A DNA stretch of 64,000 nt, taken from the NCBI RefSeq assembly GCF_025993685.1, contig NZ_DAJPEN010000001.1, positions 2,108,001 to 2,172,000 on the forward strand, given 5' to 3'. The DNA is from Bacteroides mediterraneensis (GTDB lineage: Bacteria > Bacteroidota > Bacteroidia > Bacteroidales > Bacteroidaceae). This document shows, piece by piece, positions 10,098 through 16,306 of the stretch. The notes beneath the pieces are model-generated. The model did no database searches and was not told where the DNA came from. It was given only the letters and a program-made list of their open reading frames with translations. The position numbers and the translations under genes were made by a program. Positions within the stretch are counted from its first letter, which is position 1, and every line of letters begins with the position of its first letter.

Positions 10098-10955
10098 ATG
10101 ATTGCAAGAAAGACCACAGAGGTAAAGTTTGTCCGCAAGATACGTTTTATTTCGTATCCAGCCGGACGATACGACCCTAATACCAGCTATGTGTGTACGG
10201 AAGCTGCTGGCCCATTTGTCGAACAGGATGGACAGTATTATGCGATGTATAAAGAAGGCACATGGCTGGGTAGCAGTATCGGACGGACGCCAAAAGAAGA
10301 TTATGCCCAATATGGCTCTGATGCAACCTGGAGACTGATGGATAAATATAAGGCATTAATCGTTGAGATGCTCTTTTCGGACTATGCAAAACTTGGTTCA
10401 GCTATATTCCTCGGTGACTATATGTTCAGCCAATATGGTATCCGGAATGGGGCACAAAGCAATGCTTACCAGTATTTCAATCCGAACAACCTGGATGCTT
10501 TCCGTCCTAATATATTCATCGATTGGCTAAGAGGGCATATTGAGGCTTTGTCTGGTTATTTTGCTGGAGACCTCTCCTGCAAAAGCATGCAATTACAATT
10601 GTCTGATGCGAAAGAGGGGGATGTGTATAATAATTACCTGATTACAAACAGTAATTGTTACAACAGGATATTCCCTAAATTAGAGAACGGGGTAGTACGT
10701 TCATTTGAAATGATAATACCATTGATGACACGTTCACCATATCCTTATGATTTTATCGGCGAGGATAGCACAGTATACTTTTGTGTTAAAGGAAATAGGT
10801 TTGAAAAAATGGGTAGAGTGATAAGCTTATATAATATTCAGGGGACCAAATTTACAGTTGTTGGATTTGGTGAGAGCGGTAGAACGTACTGGAATATCTA
10901 TCCTGGAGATTCAGATAGTGAAGGATATTTAGACGATGCGCAGATATCTAATTAA
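10098..10955 (+). CDS. phage tail-tip / fibre adaptor protein
   Basis: 285 residues, the last conserved gene before the variable fibre locus. The N-terminal region is rich in Tyr and Arg (KFVRKIRFISYPAGRYDPN); the C-terminal region is beta-rich and ends in an acidic tail (DSDSEGYLDDAQ). By position it may anchor the switchable fibre protein or be a companion receptor-binding protein. The 29 bp to the fibre gene are AT-rich and show no terminator, so the fibre is probably read from the tail operon. No enzymatic motif was seen. Confidence 0.45.
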   Translation: MIARKTTEVKFVRKIRFISYPAGRYDPNTSYVCTEAAGPFVEQDGQYYAMYKEGTWLGSSIGRTPKEDYAQYGSDATWRLMDKYKALIVEMLFSDYAKLGSAIFLGDYMFSQYGIRNGAQSNAYQYFNPNNLDAFRPNIFIDWLRGHIEALSGYFAGDLSCKSMQLQLSDAKEGDVYNNYLITNSNCYNRIFPKLENGVVRSFEMIIPLMTRSPYPYDFIGEDSTVYFCVKGNRFEKMGRVISLYNIQGTKFTVVGFGESGRTYWNIYPGDSDSEGYLDDAQISN

Positions 10956-10984
10956 CGATTTATTAATTTTAAAATTTAACAATT

Positions 10985-11461
10985 ATGATACAGAAAAAAT
11001 CATTAAAAGATGCGATACAGAATTCGGAGATTATATCAGTTGTGGGAGGACTACTGCCGGAAGCTACGATGAATAAGAAAGGACTTATGAGTGCTGATTC
11101 TTATAAAAATACACAAGTAAAAACAATCCCTAATAACACATCTAATGATTATTACGAAATAGCCGATATACCTAAAGGATGTTTTGCATGTATCGAGGTA
11201 AATGGTTCTGCATCTTCGGTTTTTTTTATTGCTCGAATAATAGTTAACTACTCGTCGTCTAGCGGATTTAATTATAAGGTGCATTATTTATTAAATCAAC
11301 AACCAGAATTGATTGGATTTTATACAGATGGAATTTCAAAATTATATGTGAACAGAAGAACTTCTTTTAATGGGGGAATTAAAGTTGCTATTACCACTAA
11401 TAGTTTTAATCTTACAATGAAAAATACACCTTTTACTGAAGGTTTGATTGAAATACAATAG
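10985..11461 (+). CDS. expressed phage tail-fibre gene: constant start plus cassette 1
   Basis: 158 residues. It is the only fibre reading frame in the locus with an ATG and a normal leader. Residues 1-19 (MIQKKSLKDAIQNSEIISV) form the constant part. Codon 20 is the GTG of the recombination site GTGGGAGGACT, read V-G-G-L, and everything after it is exchangeable. The variable part carries the motif PEATMNKKGLMSA shared in varied form by all cassettes, then about 130 residues of beta-rich sequence without the Trp ending of the short cassettes. It probably forms the receptor-contacting tip, so cassette exchange would change host range. The role is inferred from genome position and cassette structure. 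Confidence 0.75.
   Translation: MIQKKSLKDAIQNSEIISVVGGLLPEATMNKKGLMSADSYKNTQVKTIPNNTSNDYYEIADIPKGCFACIEVNGSASSVFFIARIIVNYSSSSGFNYKVHYLLNQQPELIGFYTDGISKLYVNRRTSFNGGIKVAITTNSFNLTMKNTPFTEGLIEIQ
11042..11052 (+). repeat. shufflon site 0 (in the expressed gene)
   Basis: GTGGGAGGACT read in frame as codons 20-23 of the fibre gene. Unlike the internal sites it has no opposed copy on its left, so the constant region is always on the same side. Confidence 0.8.
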
Positions 11462-11478
11462 GAGGCTATATGCCTCCT
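11460..11478. terminator. palindrome between convergent cassettes 1 and 2
   Basis: AGGAGGC and GCCTCCT pair around TATAT immediately at the end of cassette 1. A bidirectional stop between convergent cassettes fits; it lacks a strong T tract. Near-copies close other cassette pairs. Confidence 0.55.
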
Positions 11479-11488
11479 ATTATGAGAT

Positions 11489-11761
11489 TTATTCCCATTG
11501 TGTCCAGCTATTTGCAGATGATTTAACCCTTTGTACGGAAGTATTCGTCGTAAAAGAAGTTACACGCTGCACCGTGATATTAGCCCCTTTTTCATCACCA
11601 TAAACTTCAAGAAGTCCGAAAATCGGAGGTTTGTTATTGCCTGTGTGTGATGATAATATTTGATAGATTCCTGGTTCTATGATAGTATTAACATCGACGT
11701 CTGTCTCTAAAATTCCCTTCCATCGTAACCATGAGGGGTTTATCCCCAGTAGTCCTCCCAC
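11489..11761 (-). CDS. silent shufflon cassette 2 (short, knob-like)
   Basis: A 90-codon promoterless cassette that starts at the site GTG and has no ribosome binding site. It shares GINPSW after the V-G-G-L start but lacks the full KGLM motif, and ends SANSWTQWE. Short length and a Trp-x-x-Trp ending are typical of pyocin-knob-like fibre tips. It directly faces the constant start, so a single inversion of 11042-11761 would express it. Confidence 0.65.
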   Translation of the reverse strand: MGGLLGINPSWLRWKGILETDVDVNTIIEPGIYQILSSHTGNNKPPIFGLLEVYGDEKGANITVQRVTSFTTNTSVQRVKSSANSWTQWE

Positions 11762-11781
11762 GAGGGACCCGTGGGAGGACT
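11751..11781. repeat. shufflon site pair 1
   Basis: Head-to-head sites AGTCCTCCCAC and GTGGGAGGACT separated by the 9-nt spacer GAGGGACCC. They serve cassette 2 on the left and cassette 3 on the right. Confidence 0.8.
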
Positions 11782-12184
11782 TATTGGGACAGCAACAACT
11801 GACAAAAACGGGTTATTGTCTGCTAAAGACAAGGCTTTTTTATACCAAAAAATAAGCGGTAGCTATGCGGTTAAAATTATTGATTTATCAGCAATAGGAC
11901 TATGGAATACTGAATTTTGTAAAATTATATATTTCAACACTGCGGCTAGTGTTTGGGGAGAAATTGACATTATATTTTCATATCGCAATAATAGTCCAGT
12001 TGTTAAAGCTCAACTAATAGCAGGTTCTTCCGAAAGTATAAATATATATTTAATTGGTAGTAGTGTTTATGTTAAACTTAAAGATGAAAGTTATGAATCC
12101 TATGTAAGTGGCTCGCTAGTCAAATGCACCAATGAAGACCCAAGTATTATTGGAAGCAATGAACCAATAATTATCGAAAAATAG
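11771..12184 (+). CDS. silent shufflon cassette 3
   Basis: 137 codons from the site GTG, with no ribosome binding site. The start reads V-G-G-L-I-G-T-A, then TTDKNGLLSAKD, a clear form of the shared KGLM motif. The rest is beta-rich and of the longer cassette class. It lies in the same orientation as the expressed gene, so at least two inversions are needed to place it behind the constant start. Confidence 0.65.
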   Translation: MGGLIGTATTDKNGLLSAKDKAFLYQKISGSYAVKIIDLSAIGLWNTEFCKIIYFNTAASVWGEIDIIFSYRNNSPVVKAQLIAGSSESINIYLIGSSVYVKLKDESYESYVSGSLVKCTNEDPSIIGSNEPIIIEK

Positions 12185-12187
12185 TAT

Positions 12188-12214
12188 CTCCCACGAGGGG
12201 CCCGTGGGAGGACT
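12188..12214. repeat. shufflon site 2 with truncated left half
   Basis: CTCCCAC, the 9-nt spacer GAGGGGCCC, then GTGGGAGGACT. Only the right half is complete. Cassette 3 ends just before it in the same direction, so no cassette reads leftward from it. Confidence 0.75.
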
Positions 12215-12647
12215 TATTGGAACTGTAACAGAAGCAAAAAATGGATTAATGCCTTCCTCTATCTATAATGTAAACAAACGAAAAGAAGTGCAATTAAATT
12301 CTGTAAATGTTCAAAAATGCGTTTTGTTAGGTTCCTGTAATGGTTCTTATAAAAGAGGGGCTATTCGTATTGTCGGATTTTATGAGTCTCAGGCGATAGA
12401 TTGTATAATCAATATTGCAGATAGTAAAGGAACTGCTGTATTCTCCGTAAATTTAAATTATTTATTTCTGCCATCTAATATCAAGCTTTACAGAAAGGAT
12501 TATAATAATACTATTTATATCTATGCTCGTTCAATAGGTGGAAGCGGTAATAATTGTTTTATCAAAGTAGAACATTTCGGTGAAATACAGAGTTTAGACT
12601 TTAATACAGCATACGAATATGATGATAGTTATAATTCCATTGAATAA
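12204..12647 (+). CDS. silent shufflon cassette 4
   Basis: 147 codons from the site GTG. The start V-G-G-L-I-G-T-V is followed by TEAKNGLMPSSIYN, matching the shared motif, then a beta-rich region of the longer class. No start signal of its own. It follows cassette 3 in tandem rather than in the usual head-to-head pair, the only tandem junction in the array. Confidence 0.65.
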   Translation: MGGLIGTVTEAKNGLMPSSIYNVNKRKEVQLNSVNVQKCVLLGSCNGSYKRGAIRIVGFYESQAIDCIINIADSKGTAVFSVNLNYLFLPSNIKLYRKDYNNTIYIYARSIGGSGNNCFIKVEHFGEIQSLDFNTAYEYDDSYNSIE

Positions 12648-12652
12648 TTTGC

Positions 12653-12683
12653 GTGGAGCAGCTGTGTTACATAGCTGTTCCAC
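12653..12683. terminator. hairpin between convergent cassettes 4 and 5
   Basis: GTGGA and CAGCT pair with AGCTG and CCAC around a short loop. It differs in sequence from the GGAGGC-type palindromes, so cassette ends were not copied as one unit. Confidence 0.55.
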
Positions 12684-12720
12684 ACAAATACGGTTTATTC
12701 ACGTCCGCTAGTGAGAAAGT

Positions 12721-13035
12721 TTACATATCAACCCAACTACTCCAATTACCTACTGACGACCTGCTTCTAAATCTAACCTTTGCCGCTGAACCATCTGTAG
12801 GATACGATATTTGCGTATATTGATTTGAAGTAGTCTTGCTGACATCAAATATAGCAAATGTATGACCGGGGCTATTAGGGGTATCTTTAGTTACATTCCG
12901 TAGGTAATACCTTCCCTCATCTAGCAGGTTATTAAAATCATCTACAGATGTTATTTCACCTCGAACAACTAAATGACTACTTTTAGATACTAACCCATCC
13001 TTTTGTGGCGTTACTGTTCCTATAAGTCCTCCCAC
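12721..13035 (-). CDS. silent shufflon cassette 5 (short, knob-like)
   Basis: 104 codons from the site GTG. The start V-G-G-L-I-G-T-V is followed by TPQKDGLVSKSSHL; the end is SSVGNWSSWVDM. The DEGRYYLRNV and TWxxW-like ending fit the pyocin-knob class. Silent in the present arrangement; it faces the constant start, so one inversion would express it. Confidence 0.65.
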   Translation of the reverse strand: MGGLIGTVTPQKDGLVSKSSHLVVRGEITSVDDFNNLLDEGRYYLRNVTKDTPNSPGHTFAIFDVSKTTSNQYTQISYPTDGSAAKVRFRSRSSVGNWSSWVDM

Positions 13036-13054
13036 GGCCCCTCGTGGGAGAACT
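13025..13054. repeat. shufflon site pair 3
   Basis: AGTCCTCCCAC, the 8-nt spacer GGCCCCTC, then GTGGGAGAACT. The spacer is inverted relative to pairs 1, 2, 5 and 6 and is one base shorter. The right half has the A variant, changing V-G-G-L to V-G-E-L. Confidence 0.75.
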
Positions 13055-13466
13055 TATTGGAGTGGCATCTGCAAGCAAAAATGGCCTTATGCAAAAAACT
13101 AATGTGCCACAATCCATCAGTTTATCAGACAGTTTGGGTGTAAGTATCCTTATAGCAGAAGTTTTAGGGTATTCAAATTTTGACATTATCTTCAATCATT
13201 CTTATCGAAAAGGTTCATACTATCGTCTGATTATTGGAAGTGAACGAGATGTCATGAAAGCAAATAAGATTGTTGTGGGAAACATTGATCAATGTGATTT
13301 TTACTATAGGAAAGAACAGTCTGGTAATTGGGGAATCTATGCAAAGAATAAAATAGGAAATGCAATGATGTTGACAGTCAATAATTTTTCAACTTTTAAT
13401 ACAGCTCTTGAGATGAAGATGGTATATAAAGAAATTCCGTCGGATGCTGTAAAAATAGAGGTATAG
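13044..13466 (+). CDS. silent shufflon cassette 6
   Basis: 140 codons from the site GTG, read V-G-E-L because of the variant site. The shared motif appears as ASASKNGLMQKTNV. The longer, beta-rich class; no ribosome binding site. Confidence 0.65.
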   Translation: MGELIGVASASKNGLMQKTNVPQSISLSDSLGVSILIAEVLGYSNFDIIFNHSYRKGSYYRLIIGSERDVMKANKIVVGNIDQCDFYYRKEQSGNWGIYAKNKIGNAMMLTVNNFSTFNTALEMKMVYKEIPSDAVKIEV

Positions 13467-13487
13467 GGGTATTAAACTCCCCTATAC
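13461..13487. terminator. palindrome between convergent cassettes 6 and 7
   Basis: GTATAGGGG pairs with CCCCTATAC around a loop of nine bases, overlapping the end of cassette 6. Confidence 0.55.
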
Positions 13488-13895
13488 TTCTACCTCAAAA
13501 TCTGGACTTGTCAGGTCATCATTAGACTCAACAGAGTAGATTAAGGATTCATCAAAATTTAAAGGGATAATGCGTGTATTGAGGATTGCAGAGCTATATG
13601 TTGAAGTCACATATACGGTATTATTCTTTATAGATAAATTCCAAGTTCCATTGCCAGACTTGACACTTTGTAGGGTTAATTTATTTCCTAAGAATGTTAC
13701 TAAAGCTAAAGCACATGTAGAATTCCCGGTTAAATACAATGCAAATGAGACAAGGTTTGACGTATCTTTTGTTCCAATCAGTTTTACCTGTTTATTACCT
13801 GTTTTGAATATACGAACGGAATAATTACCTCCATTATCTGACGTGCATAGGCCTTTATTCACACCAGGTCCAAATGCCGGCAATAGTCCTCCCAC
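13482..13895 (-). CDS. silent shufflon cassette 7
   Basis: 137 codons from the site GTG. The start reads V-G-G-L-L-P-A-F, then GPGVNKGLCTSDNGG, a looser form of the shared motif with Cys in place of Met. Longer class, beta-rich. It faces the constant start and could be expressed after one inversion. Confidence 0.65.
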   Translation of the reverse strand: MGGLLPAFGPGVNKGLCTSDNGGNYSVRIFKTGNKQVKLIGTKDTSNLVSFALYLTGNSTCALALVTFLGNKLTLQSVKSGNGTWNLSIKNNTVYVTSTYSSAILNTRIIPLNFDESLIYSVESNDDLTSPDFEVEV

Positions 13896-13915
13896 GGGCC
13901 CCTCGTGGGAGGACT
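13885..13915. repeat. shufflon site pair 4
   Basis: AGTCCTCCCAC, the 9-nt spacer GGGCCCCTC, then GTGGGAGGACT. The spacer is inverted relative to pairs 1, 2, 5 and 6, as expected if crossovers have moved it. Confidence 0.8.
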
Positions 13916-14177
13916 GTTATCTAGTGGAAAATTATATCCATACATGGAAAACAATCTATTAACGACAGATTTCGATGAAATAATTCTCAGCGGTTACTGC
14001 CTGATAATGAATGGCCAATCTATATTGAACAAGCCTGATATTCCAGATAATTTCTGGATTATAAAATCTATTGTAGTAAAAAATACTTATCAACTTGTTG
14101 AGGTTATAAACCTTAAAGGTGATAGAGCTATTAGGACGCGTAATGCAGGAAATTGGGGAGCATGGATATATGACTAA
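13905..14177 (+). CDS. silent shufflon cassette 8 (short, knob-like)
   Basis: 90 codons from the site GTG. It lacks the KGLM motif (start V-G-G-L-L-S-S-G, then KLYPYMENN), so its join to the constant part differs. The end GNWGAWIYD and the segment TRNAGNWGAW place it in the pyocin-knob-like class. No ribosome binding site. Confidence 0.6.
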   Translation: MGGLLSSGKLYPYMENNLLTTDFDEIILSGYCLIMNGQSILNKPDIPDNFWIIKSIVVKNTYQLVEVINLKGDRAIRTRNAGNWGAWIYD

Positions 14178-14180
14178 AAT

Positions 14181-14199
14181 AGGAGGCTATACGCCTCCA
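14181..14199. terminator. palindrome between convergent cassettes 8 and 9
   Basis: GGAGGC and GCCTCC pair around a five-base loop, a near-copy of the element at 11460. Confidence 0.5.
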
Positions 14200-14217
14200 A
14201 CGAGGATATTAATAATG

Positions 14218-14643
14218 CTATACATCTTCGAATAGTACAGCACCATCCGGGATTGAATTGACTGTTTCAAGAACGATATCTAAACTATAAGGATTTTTGG
14301 GGTGAGACGGCCATAAAGTTATATTTACACCTTTTACAGATACATATATATCCATAGATTTATCCGCGTTTAGAATATATGCAACAGAAATTCTATCTTG
14401 ACTATTTGAAACTACACTAACCGATGGCTCGCTGGCAGGATTTTGCCTAGAGCATAATATACGACCTTCTCCAATTTTACCTGCCGTATAGCTATTGAAT
14501 GTTAACTCTTGATATATATAACTCTTTACATTCCCTATCTTATAGACACTATTTTGAGATAAACTATACGTCATATTCATGTAAAAATTCTCCGGCATTA
14601 GTCCTTTAGATGTTTTTGTTGCCACGGGCAGTAGTTCTCCCAC
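14218..14643 (-). CDS. silent shufflon cassette 9
   Basis: 141 codons from the site GTG, read V-G-E-L because of the variant site. The motif is VATKTSKGLMPENF. Longer beta-rich class. It faces the constant start. Confidence 0.65.
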   Translation of the reverse strand: MGELLPVATKTSKGLMPENFYMNMTYSLSQNSVYKIGNVKSYIYQELTFNSYTAGKIGEGRILCSRQNPASEPSVSVVSNSQDRISVAYILNADKSMDIYVSVKGVNITLWPSHPKNPYSLDIVLETVNSIPDGAVLFEDV

Positions 14644-14663
14644 GAGGGGCCCGTGGGAGGACT
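14633..14663. repeat. shufflon site pair 5
   Basis: AGTTCTCCCAC (the A variant read from the other strand), the 9-nt spacer GAGGGGCCC, then GTGGGAGGACT. Confidence 0.8.
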
Positions 14664-14982
14664 ACTGCCGGAATCAACTCCAAATTTTAAAGGATTAATG
14701 CCTGCGAAAGAATCTATGCCTTACAATGGAAATATTCCTGCAAATACCGATTTAAACACATTAAGCCAAGGTGTTTGGATTAAAACATCAGAAACTACAG
14801 GTTTAAAAAACGCTCCTGACAGTGTTGGCAGTGATTCATTTTTAATCGAAATTAGACGTTATTTTGGACAAACAATAGGTGTTGGAACAGGATACCAGAT
14901 TCAGACAATAACTTCGCAAAACGGAGCCACATTTAAAAGAATATACTGGAACAACGCATGGCAGAGTTGGAAATCATTATAA
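14653..14982 (+). CDS. silent shufflon cassette 10 (short, knob-like)
   Basis: 109 codons from the site GTG. It begins V-G-G-L-L-P-E-S, then TPNFKGLMPAKESM. The segment NTDLNTLSQGVWIKT and the ending NAWQSWKSL are typical of pyocin-knob fibre tips. No start signal of its own. Confidence 0.7.
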   Translation: MGGLLPESTPNFKGLMPAKESMPYNGNIPANTDLNTLSQGVWIKTSETTGLKNAPDSVGSDSFLIEIRRYFGQTIGVGTGYQIQTITSQNGATFKRIYWNNAWQSWKSL

Positions 14983-15005
14983 TAGGAGGTTAAATGCCTC
15001 CTATT
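14981..15005. terminator. palindrome between convergent cassettes 10 and 11
   Basis: AATAGGAGG pairs with CCTCCTATT around TTAAATG. It overlaps both cassette stops. Confidence 0.55.
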
Positions 15006-15352
15006 AAATTCCATTCAGTCCATTCCAATTTGTTTGTCTTGTAATTAAGATATCTTCTGTAATATCCTTTTGTACAAATATACTCTTGTACGACAAATTG
15101 TGAAGCTGATTGGTCATCTCCATTTGAACGTTGCATATGAATTATAAATCCTATGCTATCAGAAGGTGTATTCGGTATATTGGTGTTACATCGAAAAAAG
15201 AATAAACCTTGTTTTAAATTTACGTGTAAAGAATTCAGGTCATTATACTTATTATTGTCAAGTTTTATATCTTCTTGATTTATAAAAAATGCCCTACCTG
15301 CATTCATTAGTCCGTTATGCTCGAAATCCGATATCGGCAGTAGTCCTCCCAC
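14990..15352 (-). CDS. silent shufflon cassette 11 (knob-like)
   Basis: 120 codons from the site GTG. The motif is SDFEHNGLMNAGRA; the segment DLNSLHVNLKQGLFFFR and the ending LEWTEWNLIGGI match the knob class, though it is the longest of that class. It faces the constant start. Confidence 0.65.
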   Translation of the reverse strand: MGGLLPISDFEHNGLMNAGRAFFINQEDIKLDNNKYNDLNSLHVNLKQGLFFFRCNTNIPNTPSDSIGFIIHMQRSNGDDQSASQFVVQEYICTKGYYRRYLNYKTNKLEWTEWNLIGGI

Positions 15353-15372
15353 GAGGGACCCGTGGGAGAACT
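15342..15372. repeat. shufflon site pair 6
   Basis: AGTCCTCCCAC, the 9-nt spacer GAGGGACCC, then the variant GTGGGAGAACT. Confidence 0.8.
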
Positions 15373-15820
15373 ACTACCTATTGCAACATTTAATAACAAA
15401 GGAATATTATCTTCTTCTGCATATAGAAATATACCACAAAAAATTAATATTGGGAGAGAATATAACGCTATACGGATTGCTGATAGTTTAGGAAAATGGA
15501 TTAGGCAATCTATTTCTTTTTTCGGATACATACCGTCAGGGAATAAACTTGCATTTAATGGCTTTGCCTATTTTGAAACGACAGATATAACACTGAAAGG
15601 TGGGGCAAAAATCTTATCACATGGAGATAATAGTGAAGGGCTTTTAGAGTTGTATTCTAAAGAAGAAAATGGCAAATTCCATTTATATTTAGTTGCTCCT
15701 ATTACAGCAAGTTCTGAGATTGATACTTTTTTTATAACGAGCCCTTATGAATGTGTTAGGGAGAAAATAATATTGGATGATTCGTTCAATAAACTACAGA
15801 TAAACATAATAGGAGGCTAA
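15362..15820 (+). CDS. silent shufflon cassette 12
   Basis: 152 codons from the site GTG, read V-G-E-L. The motif is IATFNNKGILSSSA. Longest cassette of the array, beta-rich. No ribosome binding site. Confidence 0.65.
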   Translation: MGELLPIATFNNKGILSSSAYRNIPQKINIGREYNAIRIADSLGKWIRQSISFFGYIPSGNKLAFNGFAYFETTDITLKGGAKILSHGDNSEGLLELYSKEENGKFHLYLVAPITASSEIDTFFITSPYECVREKIILDDSFNKLQINIIGG

Positions 15821-15834
15821 ATGCCTCCTATTAT
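15806..15834. terminator. palindrome between convergent cassettes 12 and 13
   Basis: ATAATAGGAGGC pairs with GCCTCCTATTAT, a perfect 12-bp stem around TAAAT, the strongest of the array palindromes. It overlaps the end of cassette 12. Confidence 0.6.
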
Positions 15835-16256
15835 GAGATTTTTAAAAGATTCATTCCTTCTGTATTATTTGACAATGCTGGTGTAAATAGTGGTTTAAAG
15901 TAAGGGCCTGCATTATTGGTTATGAGCGTGAGACTGCAAATTCCAGTAACAGTGGATTTCTTTTTAAAGTAAATCGCAGTACCATCACAATAGAATTCCA
16001 AGAAACTGACATCACCACTAATTTTCTTTATCTCCAAATCTGAATAATCTTTTATTGTTGAATTGATTGTCAATATAAAAGCCTTAGTACAATATCCAAT
16101 AATTAATGCAGATATTGTATGTCCGATGGTATCATCATTATTGGTGAGTTGATAAAGAATATCATTATTCCCAACTGGCAAACTTTTTGATTCTAAGGTG
16201 TTTTTACCAACAACTCCTTTTTTCGTAAGAATCACTTCTGGCAGTAGTCCTCCCAC
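15831..16256 (-). CDS. silent shufflon cassette 13 (outermost)
   Basis: 141 codons from the site GTG at 16256. The frame stays open upstream to 16304, but that stretch has no credible start and is outside the site. The start V-G-G-L-L-P-E-V is followed by ILTKKGVVGKNTLE. Longer class. As the outermost minus-strand cassette, its exchange would invert the whole array. Confidence 0.65.
   Translation of the reverse strand: MGGLLPEVILTKKGVVGKNTLESKSLPVGNNDILYQLTNNDDTIGHTISALIIGYCTKAFILTINSTIKDYSDLEIKKISGDVSFLEFYCDGTAIYFKKKSTVTGICSLTLITNNAGPYFKPLFTPALSNNTEGMNLLKIS
16246..16256 (-). repeat. shufflon outer site 7
   Basis: The single site AGTCCTCCCAC (minus-strand GTGGGAGGACT). Beyond it the GAGGGRCCC spacer is replaced by AAATACAAATTT and there is no opposed full site. 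It marks the right boundary of the array. Confidence 0.75.
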
Positions 16257-16306
16257 AAATACAAATTTGTGGAAACAACACAAACAACGTATCTTCGGGC
16301 GCAAAA

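Larger units (their letters stand above)
10985..16256. other. tail-fibre shufflon: one constant start and 13 alternative 3' cassettes
   Basis: A 5.2-kb block of thirteen reading frames in alternating orientation. Each begins with the same 11-bp site (GTGGGAGGACT or GTGGGAGAACT), in frame as V-G-G-L or V-G-E-L. Only the first frame has an ATG and constant N-terminus; the other twelve begin at the GTG within the site, with no ribosome binding site. Convergent cassettes are separated by short palindromes. Inversion between the first site and an opposed site would place a new C-terminus behind the constant start. The layout parallels the R64 pilV shufflon but with more cassettes. A tyrosine recombinase gene lies 50 bp beyond the last cassette site. 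Confidence 0.85.

Noticed and set aside
10985..16256. Diversity-generating retroelement
   Set aside because: No reverse transcriptase frame and no template/variable repeat pair is visible; variation is by whole cassettes.
11489..16304. Cassette frames as independent genes with GTG starts
   Set aside because: The GTG is part of the recombination site in every cassette, no ribosome binding site precedes any of them, and only the first frame has an ATG and constant start.
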